Positions 16,551 to 25,720 of a DNA stretch of 34,972 bases are shown here, piece by piece; position 1 is the stretch's first letter; every line of letters starts with the position of its first letter. The stretch is from an uncultured Clostridia bacterium. Its GTDB lineage: Bacteria; Bacillota; Clostridia; TANB77; CAG-508. The stretch is from positions 1 through 34,972 of the forward strand of contig CALXEY010000007.1 in NCBI GenBank assembly GCA_944387455.1, written 5' to 3'. The notes beneath the pieces were generated by a model. The model was not told the origin of the DNA. It saw only the letters and a list, made by a program, of their open reading frames with translations, and ran no database searches. The position numbers and the translations under genes were made by a program.

Positions 16551-18905
16551 ATGAGTGAAATTAATTTAGATAGGATAATAGCTTTATACAGAGAAATAGA
16601 AATAGCTAGAGTACAAATTAAAGAAAACTTAAAATTACTTAGAGAAATTTATAATACATTAGGAAAAGATTTAGAAGAAGTAGACAAAGAAGATATAAAT
16701 ATACACAAATTTTTTATAGAAAAAATTACAAAAATAACAAGAGAAATATTGGATAGTTTATCAGAAGATGAAAAGTTAAGATTTAGACAGCATCTGCCAG
16801 AAGTTATATCAATTTGTCTACTTAGTGATGACGAAAAAATAGAAGCATTAGAGCAAAACGAAAATTATTTATTTGATTATGATGAAAAATTAATTGCAGA
16901 AAGTTTAAATTATACAGATGAAGAAAAAGTAAATTTAATCAAAAAAATTATGGACAATACTACTTTTGTAACTTATGTTATTTGTAGTATTAAAGAAGAT
17001 AATATAAAAATAGAAGTATTAAAAGATATAAATCTATCTGATTTACAAAAAATACAAGTTATTAGAAGTTTACAATCAGACGATAGAAAAATAGAAACAT
17101 TGGATTTAATTCCAGAAGATAGTCTATCAATAGTAATTGCTAGCTTTAAAAACGATGATAAAAAAATGGAACTATTAGATAGATTAAAAGATGAACTTGA
17201 TATAGTTTATGTAGTTAAGAGTATCAAAGATGATATTAAAAAAATTGAGTGTTTAAAATATTTAAAACAAGAAAAATCAAAAACAGAAATTATTATGTCA
17301 TTAAAAGATGAAAAATTTAAAGTTTCTGTTTTAGGTCAGATACAAAATGAAAAAGCACGATTAAGGATAATAAAAACAATTCAGAATGATAGTTTATTAA
17401 TAAGCTCACTTTCATATTTAGAAAAAGAAAGTTATAGAGCAAGAGTAATTCTTAGATTAGAAAATGATGAGGATAAAATAAAACTATTATCTGATATAAA
17501 AGATGATGAAAATAGAATTATAATTATAGAAAGTTTAAAGTCAGATGACAAAAAAATAGAATTATTAGATACAATTAAAGATGAAGATTTTAGAGCAGAA
17601 ATAGTTCAAACCTTAGAAGATGACGATAAGAAAATAGGGCAATTAATAAATTTTCCATATGAGGGACATAGAACTGGTATAATCAAAAGTTTAGAATCAG
17701 ATGATAAGAAAATTAACTTTTTGGAAAGTATAGAAGATGAACATTTTAGGCTAGAGATAATTAGAACAATAAAAGACGTAGAAAAAAGAATAGAAACAAT
17801 TGATTATTTAAAAAGCGAAACAAATAAACTAGCTATAGCTAATTCAATAGTTAATCCAAAACAAAAATTAAAAGCATTAGGTAAAATAACACCTAATTAT
17901 GAAAGAGTCTATAAATTAATATATGGAGAAAAAGCAGAAGAAGTAAAAGGAAAGTATACTTCATTTGGCTTGCCTGAAAATATGACAATAGGAATAGAAA
18001 TAGAATCAGTTGGAGAAAATCACAATCAGTTGCCAGATGATTTAAGAGGTTGGGAAGGAAAAGAAGATTATTCTATAGGAAATAAAGGAAAAGAATTTGC
18101 TTCACCTATAATGCGAGATAGAGAAAAAGATGTAAAAGAAGTTTATATTGTAAACGAAATATTAAAATCATTTGGTATGGAAATCACTCAAAAATGTGGA
18201 GGACACGTACATATAGGAGCAGATTATATAACAACAGAAGAAGGTTATAAACAATTAGCAGAATTATGGGGAAATGCGGAAGAAATATATTATTTAATAT
18301 CAAATAAAGAAGGTGAATTACCAAGAAAAGGAATAGGAAAATTTGCAGAACCAATATCAGACATTTTTGAACAAGCAGATTTAGAAAAAATACCTGAAGA
18401 TAGGTTTATAATAAATGCTAAAAGAATAGTTGAATTTAGAAGATACAATAGTATTAATTTTTTAAATGTTTATACAGCAAGAAATACTATAGAATTTAGA
18501 TTAGCGAATGGAACACTAGATGGAGATACTTGGGTAGAAAATATACGACTATTTGGGAGAACAGTAGAAATAGCACAAGATTTAGGTTTAATTGTAGGAA
18601 AATTAGAAAGAGGAGAAGAATTAACAGAAGATGAAAAAACAAAATATGCATTAAAAGAAATGTTAAAAGGTGATGTACCTCTAGATGGAAAAATGGATAT
18701 TTTAATGAAAATATTATTTTCAGAAGAAGAACAAGAAGTATATTATAAAAGATATAGAGCAAATAAAGCATTAGAAGAAAAAGAACATAGATTAAATGAT
18801 GTTAAATTTGGAAAAATAGATTTTAAACAAGTATATGATGAAATAGAAAAGCAAAAAGGAAGAATAGAAGGAATTAGTGTGGGAGAAGAGAGAGAAGATG
18901 GATAA
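16551..18905 (+). CDS. Helical-repeat protein with C-terminal amidoligase-like domain
   Basis: A 784-residue protein in two parts. Residues about 140-440 hold around a dozen degenerate units of about 26 residues on the pattern SLKSDDKKIELLDTIKDE, probably a helical solenoid. The C-terminal part from about 470 resembles the amidoligase_2 group of carboxylate-amine ligases: MTIGIEIESVGENHNQLPDD, GGHVHIGADYITTEEG, and TIEFRLANGTLDGDTWVENI. That fold joins an amine to a carboxylate using ATP; its substrate is unknown here. TAGGAG precedes the ATG. The next gene overlaps its end by 8 bases, so they are probably translated together. Repeat proteins fused to this domain suggest a role with a protein partner, which is inference. 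Confidence 0.75.
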   Translation: MSEINLDRIIALYREIEIARVQIKENLKLLREIYNTLGKDLEEVDKEDINIHKFFIEKITKITREILDSLSEDEKLRFRQHLPEVISICLLSDDEKIEALEQNENYLFDYDEKLIAESLNYTDEEKVNLIKKIMDNTTFVTYVICSIKEDNIKIEVLKDINLSDLQKIQVIRSLQSDDRKIETLDLIPEDSLSIVIASFKNDDKKMELLDRLKDELDIVYVVKSIKDDIKKIECLKYLKQEKSKTEIIMSLKDEKFKVSVLGQIQNEKARLRIIKTIQNDSLLISSLSYLEKESYRARVILRLENDEDKIKLLSDIKDDENRIIIIESLKSDDKKIELLDTIKDEDFRAEIVQTLEDDDKKIGQLINFPYEGHRTGIIKSLESDDKKINFLESIEDEHFRLEIIRTIKDVEKRIETIDYLKSETNKLAIANSIVNPKQKLKALGKITPNYERVYKLIYGEKAEEVKGKYTSFGLPENMTIGIEIESVGENHNQLPDDLRGWEGKEDYSIGNKGKEFASPIMRDREKDVKEVYIVNEILKSFGMEITQKCGGHVHIGADYITTEEGYKQLAELWGNAEEIYYLISNKEGELPRKGIGKFAEPISDIFEQADLEKIPEDRFIINAKRIVEFRRYNSINFLNVYTARNTIEFRLANGTLDGDTWVENIRLFGRTVEIAQDLGLIVGKLERGEELTEDEKTKYALKEMLKGDVPLDGKMDILMKILFSEEEQEVYYKRYRANKALEEKEHRLNDVKFGKIDFKQVYDEIEKQKGRIEGISVGEEREDG

Positions 18906-19323
18906 CATTGTAATTGTAGAAAATTATGAAAAATATTGTTTTAGAACATTAGAAGAAGTAGTAAAACAGTTTTTAGGAGAAGAGTTTTATGATTTAAATG
19001 ATAAAGAAAAATATAAGGTATTAAGGTTAAAAACTGTTAGAAATGCACTGTTTAATAATAATGCTCCTGTAATAGATTTAAGAAAAGATGAACGAGTAGA
19101 AGATATAAAAAAAAATCAATATATAGTTTATGATGAAGAAACTTTTTTATTGTCATTAGCAAAAAATAATGATATAGTGTTATATGAAAATAAAAATGCA
19201 AATATATTTGTTAAAAATCTAAATAAAGAAGAAAAAGAAACTCTAGAAAAATTAGATGATGATTATATAATAATAAATTTTTGTGCAGATAAATTGTTAG
19301 AAAATAAAATAAAAAATTTATAA
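18898..19323 (+). CDS. Unknown small acidic protein
   Basis: A 141-residue protein I do not recognise, beginning MDNIVIVENYEKYCFRTLEE. It contains blocks such as LRLKTVRNALFNNN and a possible alpha/beta order but no known motif or membrane segment. The ATG at 18898 follows GGGAGAAGAG and overlaps the upstream stop by 8 bases, which supports coupled translation with the amidoligase-like gene. The next gene is 14 bases away. It may be a partner or immunity-like protein for the upstream enzyme; the sequence does not show it. Confidence 0.6.
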   Translation: MDNIVIVENYEKYCFRTLEEVVKQFLGEEFYDLNDKEKYKVLRLKTVRNALFNNNAPVIDLRKDERVEDIKKNQYIVYDEETFLLSLAKNNDIVLYENKNANIFVKNLNKEEKETLEKLDDDYIIINFCADKLLENKIKNL

Positions 19324-19337
19324 ATTAGGTGAAATAA

Positions 19338-19778
19338 ATGAAAATAGAGTATAGACAAGCTTTATTTGAAGTGTATAAAATATTAGAAAATACAGATGAA
19401 GAAATAAAAAACAAAATACCAGAAAAATTTATAAAATTTGTAAAAGAAAATATGGATACAAATTATAAATTTGAACTGGAAAAAGGAAAAGAATTAGTAA
19501 GGCAAAATTTGAAATCTGAAACAAAACAAATTATAGCTTTAATTTATAAATATTATATTTGTGGTGAAGAAGAAAGAAAAAAGATAGTAGAAAAAGAAAA
19601 AATAGATATAAGAAAAAATTTTTATATAGATTTTAATAAAAATAAAAAATCAAAAATAAAAAATATTCAAAATAGAGATGAAATAGAAAATTTTGAAACA
19701 TCTTTACTAGAAATAAAAAAAGAAAAATGGTATAAAAAATTAATTAATAAAATATTAGAATTTTTTCAAATAAAATGA
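19338..19778 (+). CDS. Unknown lysine-rich protein
   Basis: A 146-residue protein with no recognised domain. It is rich in lysine, glutamate and asparagine, mostly helical by composition, and ends in a short amphipathic tail (WYKKLINKILEFFQIK) that could touch the membrane. TAGGTG precedes the ATG. It ends in TGA, one of only three genes here to do so, and like the other two is followed by a GGGACG-related repeat. It is part of the 16.5-21.5 kb group. Confidence 0.6.
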   Translation: MKIEYRQALFEVYKILENTDEEIKNKIPEKFIKFVKENMDTNYKFELEKGKELVRQNLKSETKQIIALIYKYYICGEEERKKIVEKEKIDIRKNFYIDFNKNKKSKIKNIQNRDEIENFETSLLEIKKEKWYKKLINKILEFFQIK

Positions 19779-19805
19779 GGGAAAAAGAAAAAATGAGAAA
19801 AAAAT

Positions 19806-19826
19806 GCCCCGTCCCCATTTTTTGCA
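19806..19826. repeat. Partial GGGACGGGGC repeat
   Basis: GCCCCGTCCCCATTTTTTGC matches one arm of the palindrome at 11479-11541 with small changes. It lies 28 bases after a TGA stop and just before the ribosome site of the next gene. Confidence 0.6.
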
Positions 19827-19848
19827 AGAAAGGAGAAAAAATTTACAG

Positions 19849-21450
19849 ATGAAAAATGAGAATTTGTTAGAAAAGTTTGTGAAAAAAGATTATAACAATG
19901 AATTAGAAAAAGTACTAGAGAAGAAAACATATGCGGAAAATGTAAAAAGTATTCTCCTTAGTGTTTTATATAAATTAGAGACCTCTTATAAAGATTATAA
20001 ACAAGTAAAACAAGACGTAGTAACTAAAGAAGAGTTAATAGAAAATGTAATATATACAGTTAAAAATAATTGTGATGAAATAAAATTAGTAAAACCACAC
20101 TCTAAAGAAAGTGAAATAATAGGTGATAAAACTTTTTTAGTTGAGAAAAAGAAAAAGAGAATTATTTGTTATAATATAGAAAGAAAATTATTATATTGTT
20201 TAGCTAAAATCTCAAAAAGAAATAAAATTATAAATGATAATTATTTTGTAATATCAAGAACATTATCAGATTTGATAAATGTAGGTGCTTGTATAAATGA
20301 AGTAGAACCATTAAGAGATTTTAATGGTTATTCGTGGACAACTATTCCAAGAGAAATAGAAAGTATAACACATAATTTAATATACCAAAATTTATTATTA
20401 TTAGTTGGAAATGATTTTATGAGTAAATGGGTTCATAATAAAGAGTTTATTATGGACTATATGCAGATGTTTAAAGAAAAATTAGAAGGTTTTTATGGTA
20501 GAGAGTTAAAAGATGAATTAGTAGATTTATTAAATGAGATATCAATATATTTGGAAATTAAATTTGATAAGAAAACAAAAGAAAAATTATTAAAACAGAA
20601 AGAATTAGTAAAGCAAGAACTAGAGCAAATGAAAGATAATAAAGCTTTTGTAGAAAAAATAACAGAAGAAAAAAGAAAGATAACAAATGAAATAAAAACA
20701 ATTGATGAGACAATAAATAATAAACATTTATTAGAAGATGAATATGAAAAAAGAAATGAAGAATTACCTATAGAAGAGAAGATATTTAGTCTAAGAATTT
20801 TAAGTAAAATGATGACAGATGAAAGAGCAAGAAAGCTAGAAAGAATAGAAAAGTTAAATGAATTATTAAAACCTAAAAAATATGTATCTTATAAAAAAGA
20901 ATTAGAAGAAAAGGAAAAGTATTTAAAATTAGTAGATATTGACGGAAGAAAATTAGGTAAAAAGATAGATGAGTTAAAATTAAAAATACAAAAAGTATTT
21001 ATAAAATGTTTTGATAAAAAAATTGATAAATGTGATTCAAAAAATGAAATGTTAAAACTTATTTATGAATTTAGATATTATAATATGCTTCCATATGATT
21101 ATGAAAAAAATATTTGTGAAGAAGATAAATTACAAGAAGAGGTAGAATTATTAACAAAAAAAATATTAGAAAAAGCACATAAATTAAGAGTAATAGAGAA
21201 ATTTTCTAAACAAGAAGATGTAAATTATGAATTGTTAAAAGTAATTTTCCAAAATAGGAATATAAATATCCAAGATATAGAAGTTAAATTAATTAGAGAA
21301 AAGATAAAGGAAGAAAAGATAGAAAAATACTATATACAAGTTTTTGACGGAAATGGTATTGGAGAGAAGAAAGAATTAAAAAATTCTGAAACTTTAAATA
21401 AAAAAGATTTAGCAATTATGTTCAATAAAAAAGTAAAAATATTTTGCTAA
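19849..21450 (+). CDS. Unknown large coiled-coil protein
   Basis: A 533-residue protein not recognised as any family. The first 220 residues look globular (for example YNIERKLLYCLAKISKRN), with a possible DUF2357-like flavour that I cannot confirm. Residues about 240-400 form a long charged coiled coil. The end is globular again (YIQVFDGNGIGEKKELKN). The start at 19849 is chosen because AAGGAGA lies 12 bases upstream; an in-frame ATG at 19804 sits inside the repeat and before that site. It closes the accessory-looking group that starts at 16551. Confidence 0.65.
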   Translation: MKNENLLEKFVKKDYNNELEKVLEKKTYAENVKSILLSVLYKLETSYKDYKQVKQDVVTKEELIENVIYTVKNNCDEIKLVKPHSKESEIIGDKTFLVEKKKKRIICYNIERKLLYCLAKISKRNKIINDNYFVISRTLSDLINVGACINEVEPLRDFNGYSWTTIPREIESITHNLIYQNLLLLVGNDFMSKWVHNKEFIMDYMQMFKEKLEGFYGRELKDELVDLLNEISIYLEIKFDKKTKEKLLKQKELVKQELEQMKDNKAFVEKITEEKRKITNEIKTIDETINNKHLLEDEYEKRNEELPIEEKIFSLRILSKMMTDERARKLERIEKLNELLKPKKYVSYKKELEEKEKYLKLVDIDGRKLGKKIDELKLKIQKVFIKCFDKKIDKCDSKNEMLKLIYEFRYYNMLPYDYEKNICEEDKLQEEVELLTKKILEKAHKLRVIEKFSKQEDVNYELLKVIFQNRNINIQDIEVKLIREKIKEEKIEKYYIQVFDGNGIGEKKELKNSETLNKKDLAIMFNKKVKIFC

Positions 21451-21464
21451 AAGGAGGTTTTTAA

Positions 21465-23110
21465 ATGAAGATAACTTTTTTAGGTGCAACAAAAACAGTT
21501 ACAGGTTCTAATTTTTTAGTAGAAGCTTGTGGTAAAAGGTTTTTAGTAGATTGTGGTATGTGGCAAGGAAAACAAGAGTTAGAAGAAAGAAATGATGAAG
21601 AATTTGAATTTGATCCAAAGTCAATTGATTTTATGCTTTTAACACACGCTCATATTGATCACTCAGGTAGAATTCCAAAATTATATAAACAAGGTTTTAG
21701 AAATAAAGTATATGCACATAAGGCTACTTGTGATTTGTGTGCTTTGATGCTTCCAGATAGTCGGGCATATTCAAGAAATGGAGACGTCTTGGAAAAATAA
21801 AAAAAGAATAAGAAAAGGTTTAGATGAAATAGAGCCAATGTACACAGCAGAAGAAGCAGCAAGATGTTTGGAAATATTCCAGCCAGTACAATATGACGAA
21901 ATTATAGAAATAACACCAGAAATTCACGTTCGCTTTAATGATGCAGGACATATGCTTCGGTTCTAGCATAATAGAATTGTGGGTAAAAGAAGATGGAAAA
22001 GAAGTAAAAACAGTATTTACAGGAGATTTAGGAAATAATGATATACCACTTTTAGATTCCCCAACAATGATAGAAGATGCTGATTATTTAGTTATGGAAT
22101 CTACATATGGAAGTAGGTTACATTTAAGAAATGATAAAAAAGCTGAAGACTTCTTAAATATAGTATCAGAAACTTTAGATAATGGTGGAACTGTTGTAAT
22201 ACCTTCTTTTGCAGTGGGAAGAACACAAGAAATCTTATATGAAATAAACAAATTAAGAGATGAAAAAGATGATGAAGAATTTAGAAGGAAATATAAAACT
22301 TTAATGAAAGCAGATGTATATGTAGATAGCCCACTTGCAATTTCAGCAACTGAGGTATTTAGGGAAAATACTAATCTTTTTGAACCAGAAGTTCAAGAAG
22401 AAATTTTAAGAGGAGATAACCCACTAGAATTTCCTGGACTTCATTTTACAAGAACAGCAGATGAGTCAAAAGCATTAAATGAAGATACAAGACCAAGTAT
22501 TATAATATCTGCCAGTGGTATGTGTGAAGTTGGAAGAATAAAACATCATTTAAAACACAATATTTGGAATCCAAAATCAACAATACTTTTTGTAGGTTAC
22601 CAAGCACCAGGAACTTTAGGTTACCAAATAGTAAATGGAGCAAAAACAGTAAAAATATTTGGTGAAGAAATGGCAGTAAATGCTAGAATTGAATATATAG
22701 AAGGGTATTCAGGACACGCAGACCAAGAAGGTTTAATGAATTTTATATATTCTTTTATTAAAAAACCAAAAAATATATTCTTAGTACACGGTGAAGAAGA
22801 ATCACAAGAAGTATTAAGAGATAAGATAGAACAAGAAACAAATATCCCTGTAATAGTACCAGACTTTGGAGAAACATATGATGTTAAAGATACAATAGAA
22901 ATGACAAATAAGATTGAAAGAAAAGTATCTAGAACTATGAAGACTGAAATATTAGAAAGATTAGAAAAATTAAAATCAGAAATGAAAGATATGGACGAAT
23001 ATGTAAGAAAAGATGTTGATGATGAGAATTTAAGAGATGAAGATATCTTTAGAATAAATGAAAAGATTAAAGATTTAGAAAAACAAATTTTAAATGTAAT
23101 AGAAGGTTAA
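21465..23110 (+). CDS. Beta-CASP metallo-beta-lactamase RNA hydrolase, read through two CGG +1 shifts
   Basis: A 547-residue protein of the COG1236/YSH1 group, which has an MBL nuclease domain with a beta-CASP insert and probably cleaves RNA. The metal motif THAHIDHSG has H61, H63, D65 and H66. An in-frame CGG at 21762 follows PDS; skipping its C gives LPDS-GHIQEMETSWKNKKR. At 21958 a second CGG follows DAGHML; skipping its C gives DAGHML-GSSIIELW, the next metal motif, where the family has DAGHILGSA. Downstream are FTGDLG, ESTYGSRLH, PSFAVGRTQE, ISASGMCEVGR and GYSGHADQ, then VHGEEESQ. Both shifts sit beside metal-binding histidines, so the enzyme needs both. AAAGGAGG precedes the ATG. Confidence 0.9.
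21762..21764 (+). other. CGG +1 recoding site 6 (beta-CASP hydrolase)
   Basis: Context is CCA GAT AGT C GGG CAT ATT CAA. Skipping the C gives PDS-GHIQE. This is the only site here where the glycine codon is GGG. Reading on in frame gives a stop after 11 codons. Confidence 0.9.
21958..21960 (+). other. CGG +1 recoding site 7 (beta-CASP hydrolase)
   Basis: Context is GGA CAT ATG CTT C GGT TCT AGC ATA. Skipping the C gives DAGHML-GSSI. Reading on in frame gives a TAG stop after two codons, CGG and TTC. Confidence 0.93.
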
Positions 23111-23129
23111 GTTAAGGAGAATAAGTAAA

Positions 23130-25103
23130 ATGAGTGAAAATAAATATTTAAATGAAGTAATTATAGGAAATAAAAATATGATAGCAACTTTTACAGGGAA
23201 AGGGGAATTGGAAAGATTATATTTTCCAAGTAGAGATAATAGACAATATATAAATTTTTTCCATACAGGAGTGAAAGTAAATCAATCAGACTTAATTTAT
23301 TTACACGACGATATTAATAATGTGTATAAGCAATATTATGATACAGATACAAATATATTAAATACAGAAATAACAAATACTTATTTTAATTTAAAAATAC
23401 TTCAAACAGATTTTGTACTTTTAAAAGAAAATGTATTGTCTAAAAGATATGAATTTATAAATGAAAGTAAAATAGACTTAGATACAAAATTTTATATACA
23501 CTCAGAATTATTATCTGATAAAAATAACTATGTTTCTTGTAAAGTTTTAGATAATGGTATGCTTCAATATGCACACGATTTTGCTGTTTCTACATTTGCA
23601 AAAGGAACAAAGATTTCTGGTCATCAAATAAATGGAAGTTATAATACTATTAAAACTTGTGATATATATGATAAAGATTATATTGGTATGTCTAAAGACA
23701 GTAGTGTTTGTTATGATATAGGTAGTATAAAGCCACAAGAAAAGAAAATTTTGGAAGTATGTATTTTAATAGATGAAAATAGAAATATATCAAGTATGGA
23801 AGATGAGATAGACAGAATTACAAAGATAGATTTAAATAAAGAATATACATCTACAAAATCTTATTGGAGAAAATATTTAAAAGCTCATAATGGCTTAAAT
23901 TTAAAAGAACCACAAAATAGCTATGAAGAAAGAATTTTTGAGATTTATAAGAGAAGTATTTTATTGTTCCCACTTTTAACTAATGTGGAGACTGGTGGTA
24001 TTATTGCTTCTCCTGAAATTGACGAAGATTTCACAAAATGTGGTAGATATGCTTATTGTTGGCCAAGAGATGCTGTGTTTGTTACAAAAGCAATGGATAT
24101 TGTAAATATGGAAAAAGAAACAGAAAAGTTTTATAAAGTATTTTGTAAAAAAACACAAAGTAAAAACGGAATGTGGGAACAAAGATTTTTCACAGACGGA
24201 AAGCTTGCTCCTTGTTGGGGGTACCAAGTAGACGAAACTGCTAGTGTTGTTTATGGTGTTTATGAGCATTACAAGGTTACAAAGTCTGAAAAATTCTTAA
24301 AAGATAATCTTTCTATGTGTGAAAAGGCGATAGATTTCTTGAAAAAATATGTAGAAGACTGGATAGGTGTTAGTGGTATTGATGAGGAGAAAAGAGATGT
24401 TGTAAAAGACGAGATAGAGGAAGAGACAAAGTTAAGAACAGGTAGAGAACATAAATATCACGTAAGTTATGATTTATGGGAGATGTGTGAAGGTATTCAT
24501 TTATATTCTCTTGCTAGCATTTATGCTGCTTTTGATAGTATTTTAAATATTTATAGGGTTTTAGGAAAAAATGTTTCTGAGTTTGAGAATAATAGGCTAA
24601 AAGAAGAAAAAATTCAAAAAAACGAAAGAGAGATTGAGAAAATTCAAGTTGGTATTAAAAATTATATTAATGAGAATTTATATGATGACCAAAAGAAGTC
24701 TTATGTTAGAAATACTGAGGATAAGAAAATGGATATTAGTATTTTAGGGGCTGTTTATCCTTTTAATGTGTTCAAGCCTAAGGAAAATAAGATTAAAAAT
24801 ACTGTTGAGAGTATTAATTTACATCTTCGTACTTATACTGGTGGATATCAGAGGTTTGAAGAAGACCATTATATGAATTGTAACCCTTGGCCTATTGCAA
24901 ATCTTTGGATGACTTTATATTATTTGGAGAGTGGAGAGAAGAAAAAGGCTAAAGAGACTTTTGATTTTGTTGTGAAGACTGCAGGAAAGCATTTCTTTTT
25001 AGGAGAACAAGTGGATAATTCTACTCTTAAACCTAATTGGGTTATTGGGCTTGGTTGGTCTCACGCGATGTTTTTAATTGTTTTAGAAAAGTTGTATAAA
25101 TAG
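23130..25103 (+). CDS. Glycoside hydrolase family 15-like protein
   Basis: A 657-residue protein like the GH15 glucoamylase group, which remove glucose from alpha-glucans or trehalose. The N-terminal third is a beta-sandwich-like region, and the helical barrel shows ASPEIDEDF, CGRYAYCWPRDAVFVTKAMD, WGYQVDETASVVYGVYEHY, EGIHLYSLASIYAAFDSI and NPWPIANLWMTLYYL. No signal peptide is seen, so it probably works inside the cell, perhaps on storage glucan. From about 23,950 to the end codon use shifts towards T- and G-ending codons compared with its first half and most neighbours. The TAG stop is fused to a copy of the stop-linked repeat. The substrate is not shown by sequence. Confidence 0.85.
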   Translation: MSENKYLNEVIIGNKNMIATFTGKGELERLYFPSRDNRQYINFFHTGVKVNQSDLIYLHDDINNVYKQYYDTDTNILNTEITNTYFNLKILQTDFVLLKENVLSKRYEFINESKIDLDTKFYIHSELLSDKNNYVSCKVLDNGMLQYAHDFAVSTFAKGTKISGHQINGSYNTIKTCDIYDKDYIGMSKDSSVCYDIGSIKPQEKKILEVCILIDENRNISSMEDEIDRITKIDLNKEYTSTKSYWRKYLKAHNGLNLKEPQNSYEERIFEIYKRSILLFPLLTNVETGGIIASPEIDEDFTKCGRYAYCWPRDAVFVTKAMDIVNMEKETEKFYKVFCKKTQSKNGMWEQRFFTDGKLAPCWGYQVDETASVVYGVYEHYKVTKSEKFLKDNLSMCEKAIDFLKKYVEDWIGVSGIDEEKRDVVKDEIEEETKLRTGREHKYHVSYDLWEMCEGIHLYSLASIYAAFDSILNIYRVLGKNVSEFENNRLKEEKIQKNEREIEKIQVGIKNYINENLYDDQKKSYVRNTEDKKMDISILGAVYPFNVFKPKENKIKNTVESINLHLRTYTGGYQRFEEDHYMNCNPWPIANLWMTLYYLESGEKKKAKETFDFVVKTAGKHFFLGEQVDNSTLKPNWVIGLGWSHAMFLIVLEKLYK

Positions 25104-25148
25104 GGACGTTTCTTTTGCGACCTTTTGGTCGCATTTGGGACACATCTT
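25103..25148 (+). repeat. Dispersed stop-linked repeat, copy 2
   Basis: Begins GGGACGTTTCTTTTGCGACC on the TAG stop of the GH15-like gene, holds the same hairpin with loop CTTTTG, and ends ACACATCTT. It differs from copies at 5296 and 34107 at only a few positions. Confidence 0.9.
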
Positions 25149-25172
25149 TAATAAATGTAAACAGGGAACTAT

Positions 25173-25263
25173 AGTAATTTTTTAGATTTTAAGCTTCGCT
25201 TAACCAGTGGTTTTGCTACCCTTTCATTTCCCTACGCAAAACCACTTAATCTAAAAAATTACT
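25173..25263. repeat. Structured palindromic element of about 91 bases
   Basis: AGTAATTTTTTAGATT (25173-25188) pairs with AATCTAAAAAATTACT at 25248-25263. Inside are a short hairpin, AAGC-TTC-GCTT, and a second stem, AGTGGTTTTGC with GCAAAACCACT. Together they make a three-way junction. T-rich DNA follows on the plus strand. It could be a MITE-like repeat, a terminator or a small RNA. Confidence 0.8.
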
Positions 25264-25336
25264 TTATTCTTTTTTTTATCAATTTTGCAAAATTATGTAA
25301 GCAACCGCAATCCTATTGGCTTTAAATAATGAGTAG

Positions 25337-25365
25337 TTTACAATATATATTTTTTGTGATATAAT
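25337..25365 (+). promoter_or_regulatory. Promoter for the 69-residue gene
   Basis: TTTACA at 25337-25342, a 17-base spacer and TATAAT at 25360-25365 with TGA before it (extended -10). One of the strongest promoters in the window. Confidence 0.75.
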
Positions 25366-25371
25366 TTCTTT

Positions 25372-25417
25372 ACTGTAAAAGTACAGTTTTGGTAAAAGCT
25401 ATAGATTTATAGCTTTT
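25372..25417 (+). promoter_or_regulatory. Two-hairpin leader before the 69-residue gene
   Basis: ACTGTA-AAAG-TACAGT at 25372-25387 and a perfect 10-bp stem AAAAGCTATA/TATAGCTTTT at 25394-25417. Both lie between the promoter and the start at 25436. The second ends in only four Ts, so it is a weak terminator at best and might be an attenuator or an mRNA stabilizer. Confidence 0.6.
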
Positions 25418-25435
25418 GTAAGAGAAAGGACTACT

Positions 25436-25645
25436 ATGGAAGTTTATGAAGGCAAGATTGAAAATCAAAGAGGAAGAAGGGTTAGCGTAAAAATTATTGA
25501 TTATGCGAATGTTCTAAAATCCCAAGAAGAGGTTGTTTTTTTTATTATAGCTCCGAAAAGAGTTGAGATTTCTTATGATAGCTATAGCTATTATAGGAAA
25601 AGGCTGGAAGAAATAGCTAATGCTCGTAATATTCTTCTTTCGTAA
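25436..25645 (+). CDS. Small unknown basic protein, 69 residues
   Basis: I do not recognise this protein. It starts MEVYEGKIENQRGRRVSVKI, could be a small beta-barrel in its first half, and ends in a helix (YRKRLEEIANARNILL). It has its own strong promoter, a structured leader, a ribosome site (AAAGGA, 5 bases before ATG) and a terminator, so it is very likely a real, well-expressed gene. Codon use is less strictly A-ending than in most neighbours. It recalls the size of Veg-like proteins, but the sequence does not match them by eye. Confidence 0.75.
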   Translation: MEVYEGKIENQRGRRVSVKIIDYANVLKSQEEVVFFIIAPKRVEISYDSYSYYRKRLEEIANARNILLS

Positions 25646-25654
25646 AGTAGTTCT

Positions 25655-25695
25655 AAAAGTAGGTGCTAATTTTAAATTTTAGTACCTACTTTTTA
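25655..25695 (+). terminator. Intrinsic terminator before gap
   Basis: AAAAGTAGGTGCTAAAATT at 25655-25670 (arm) pairs with TTTTAGTACCTACTTTTT at 25677-25694 with one G-T pair and ends in five Ts. Confidence 0.85.
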
Positions 25696-25720
25696 AATTA
25701 TATATTAAAAGTTTAAAAAT

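Noticed and set aside
1258..23110. Treating alr, ftsH, hicA, metK and the beta-CASP gene as pseudogenes or assembly errors
   Set aside because: Every break is the same single base at an in-frame CGG before glycine, the rest of each protein is intact, and several genes are normally essential. Random decay or errors would not keep to one codon and one phase.
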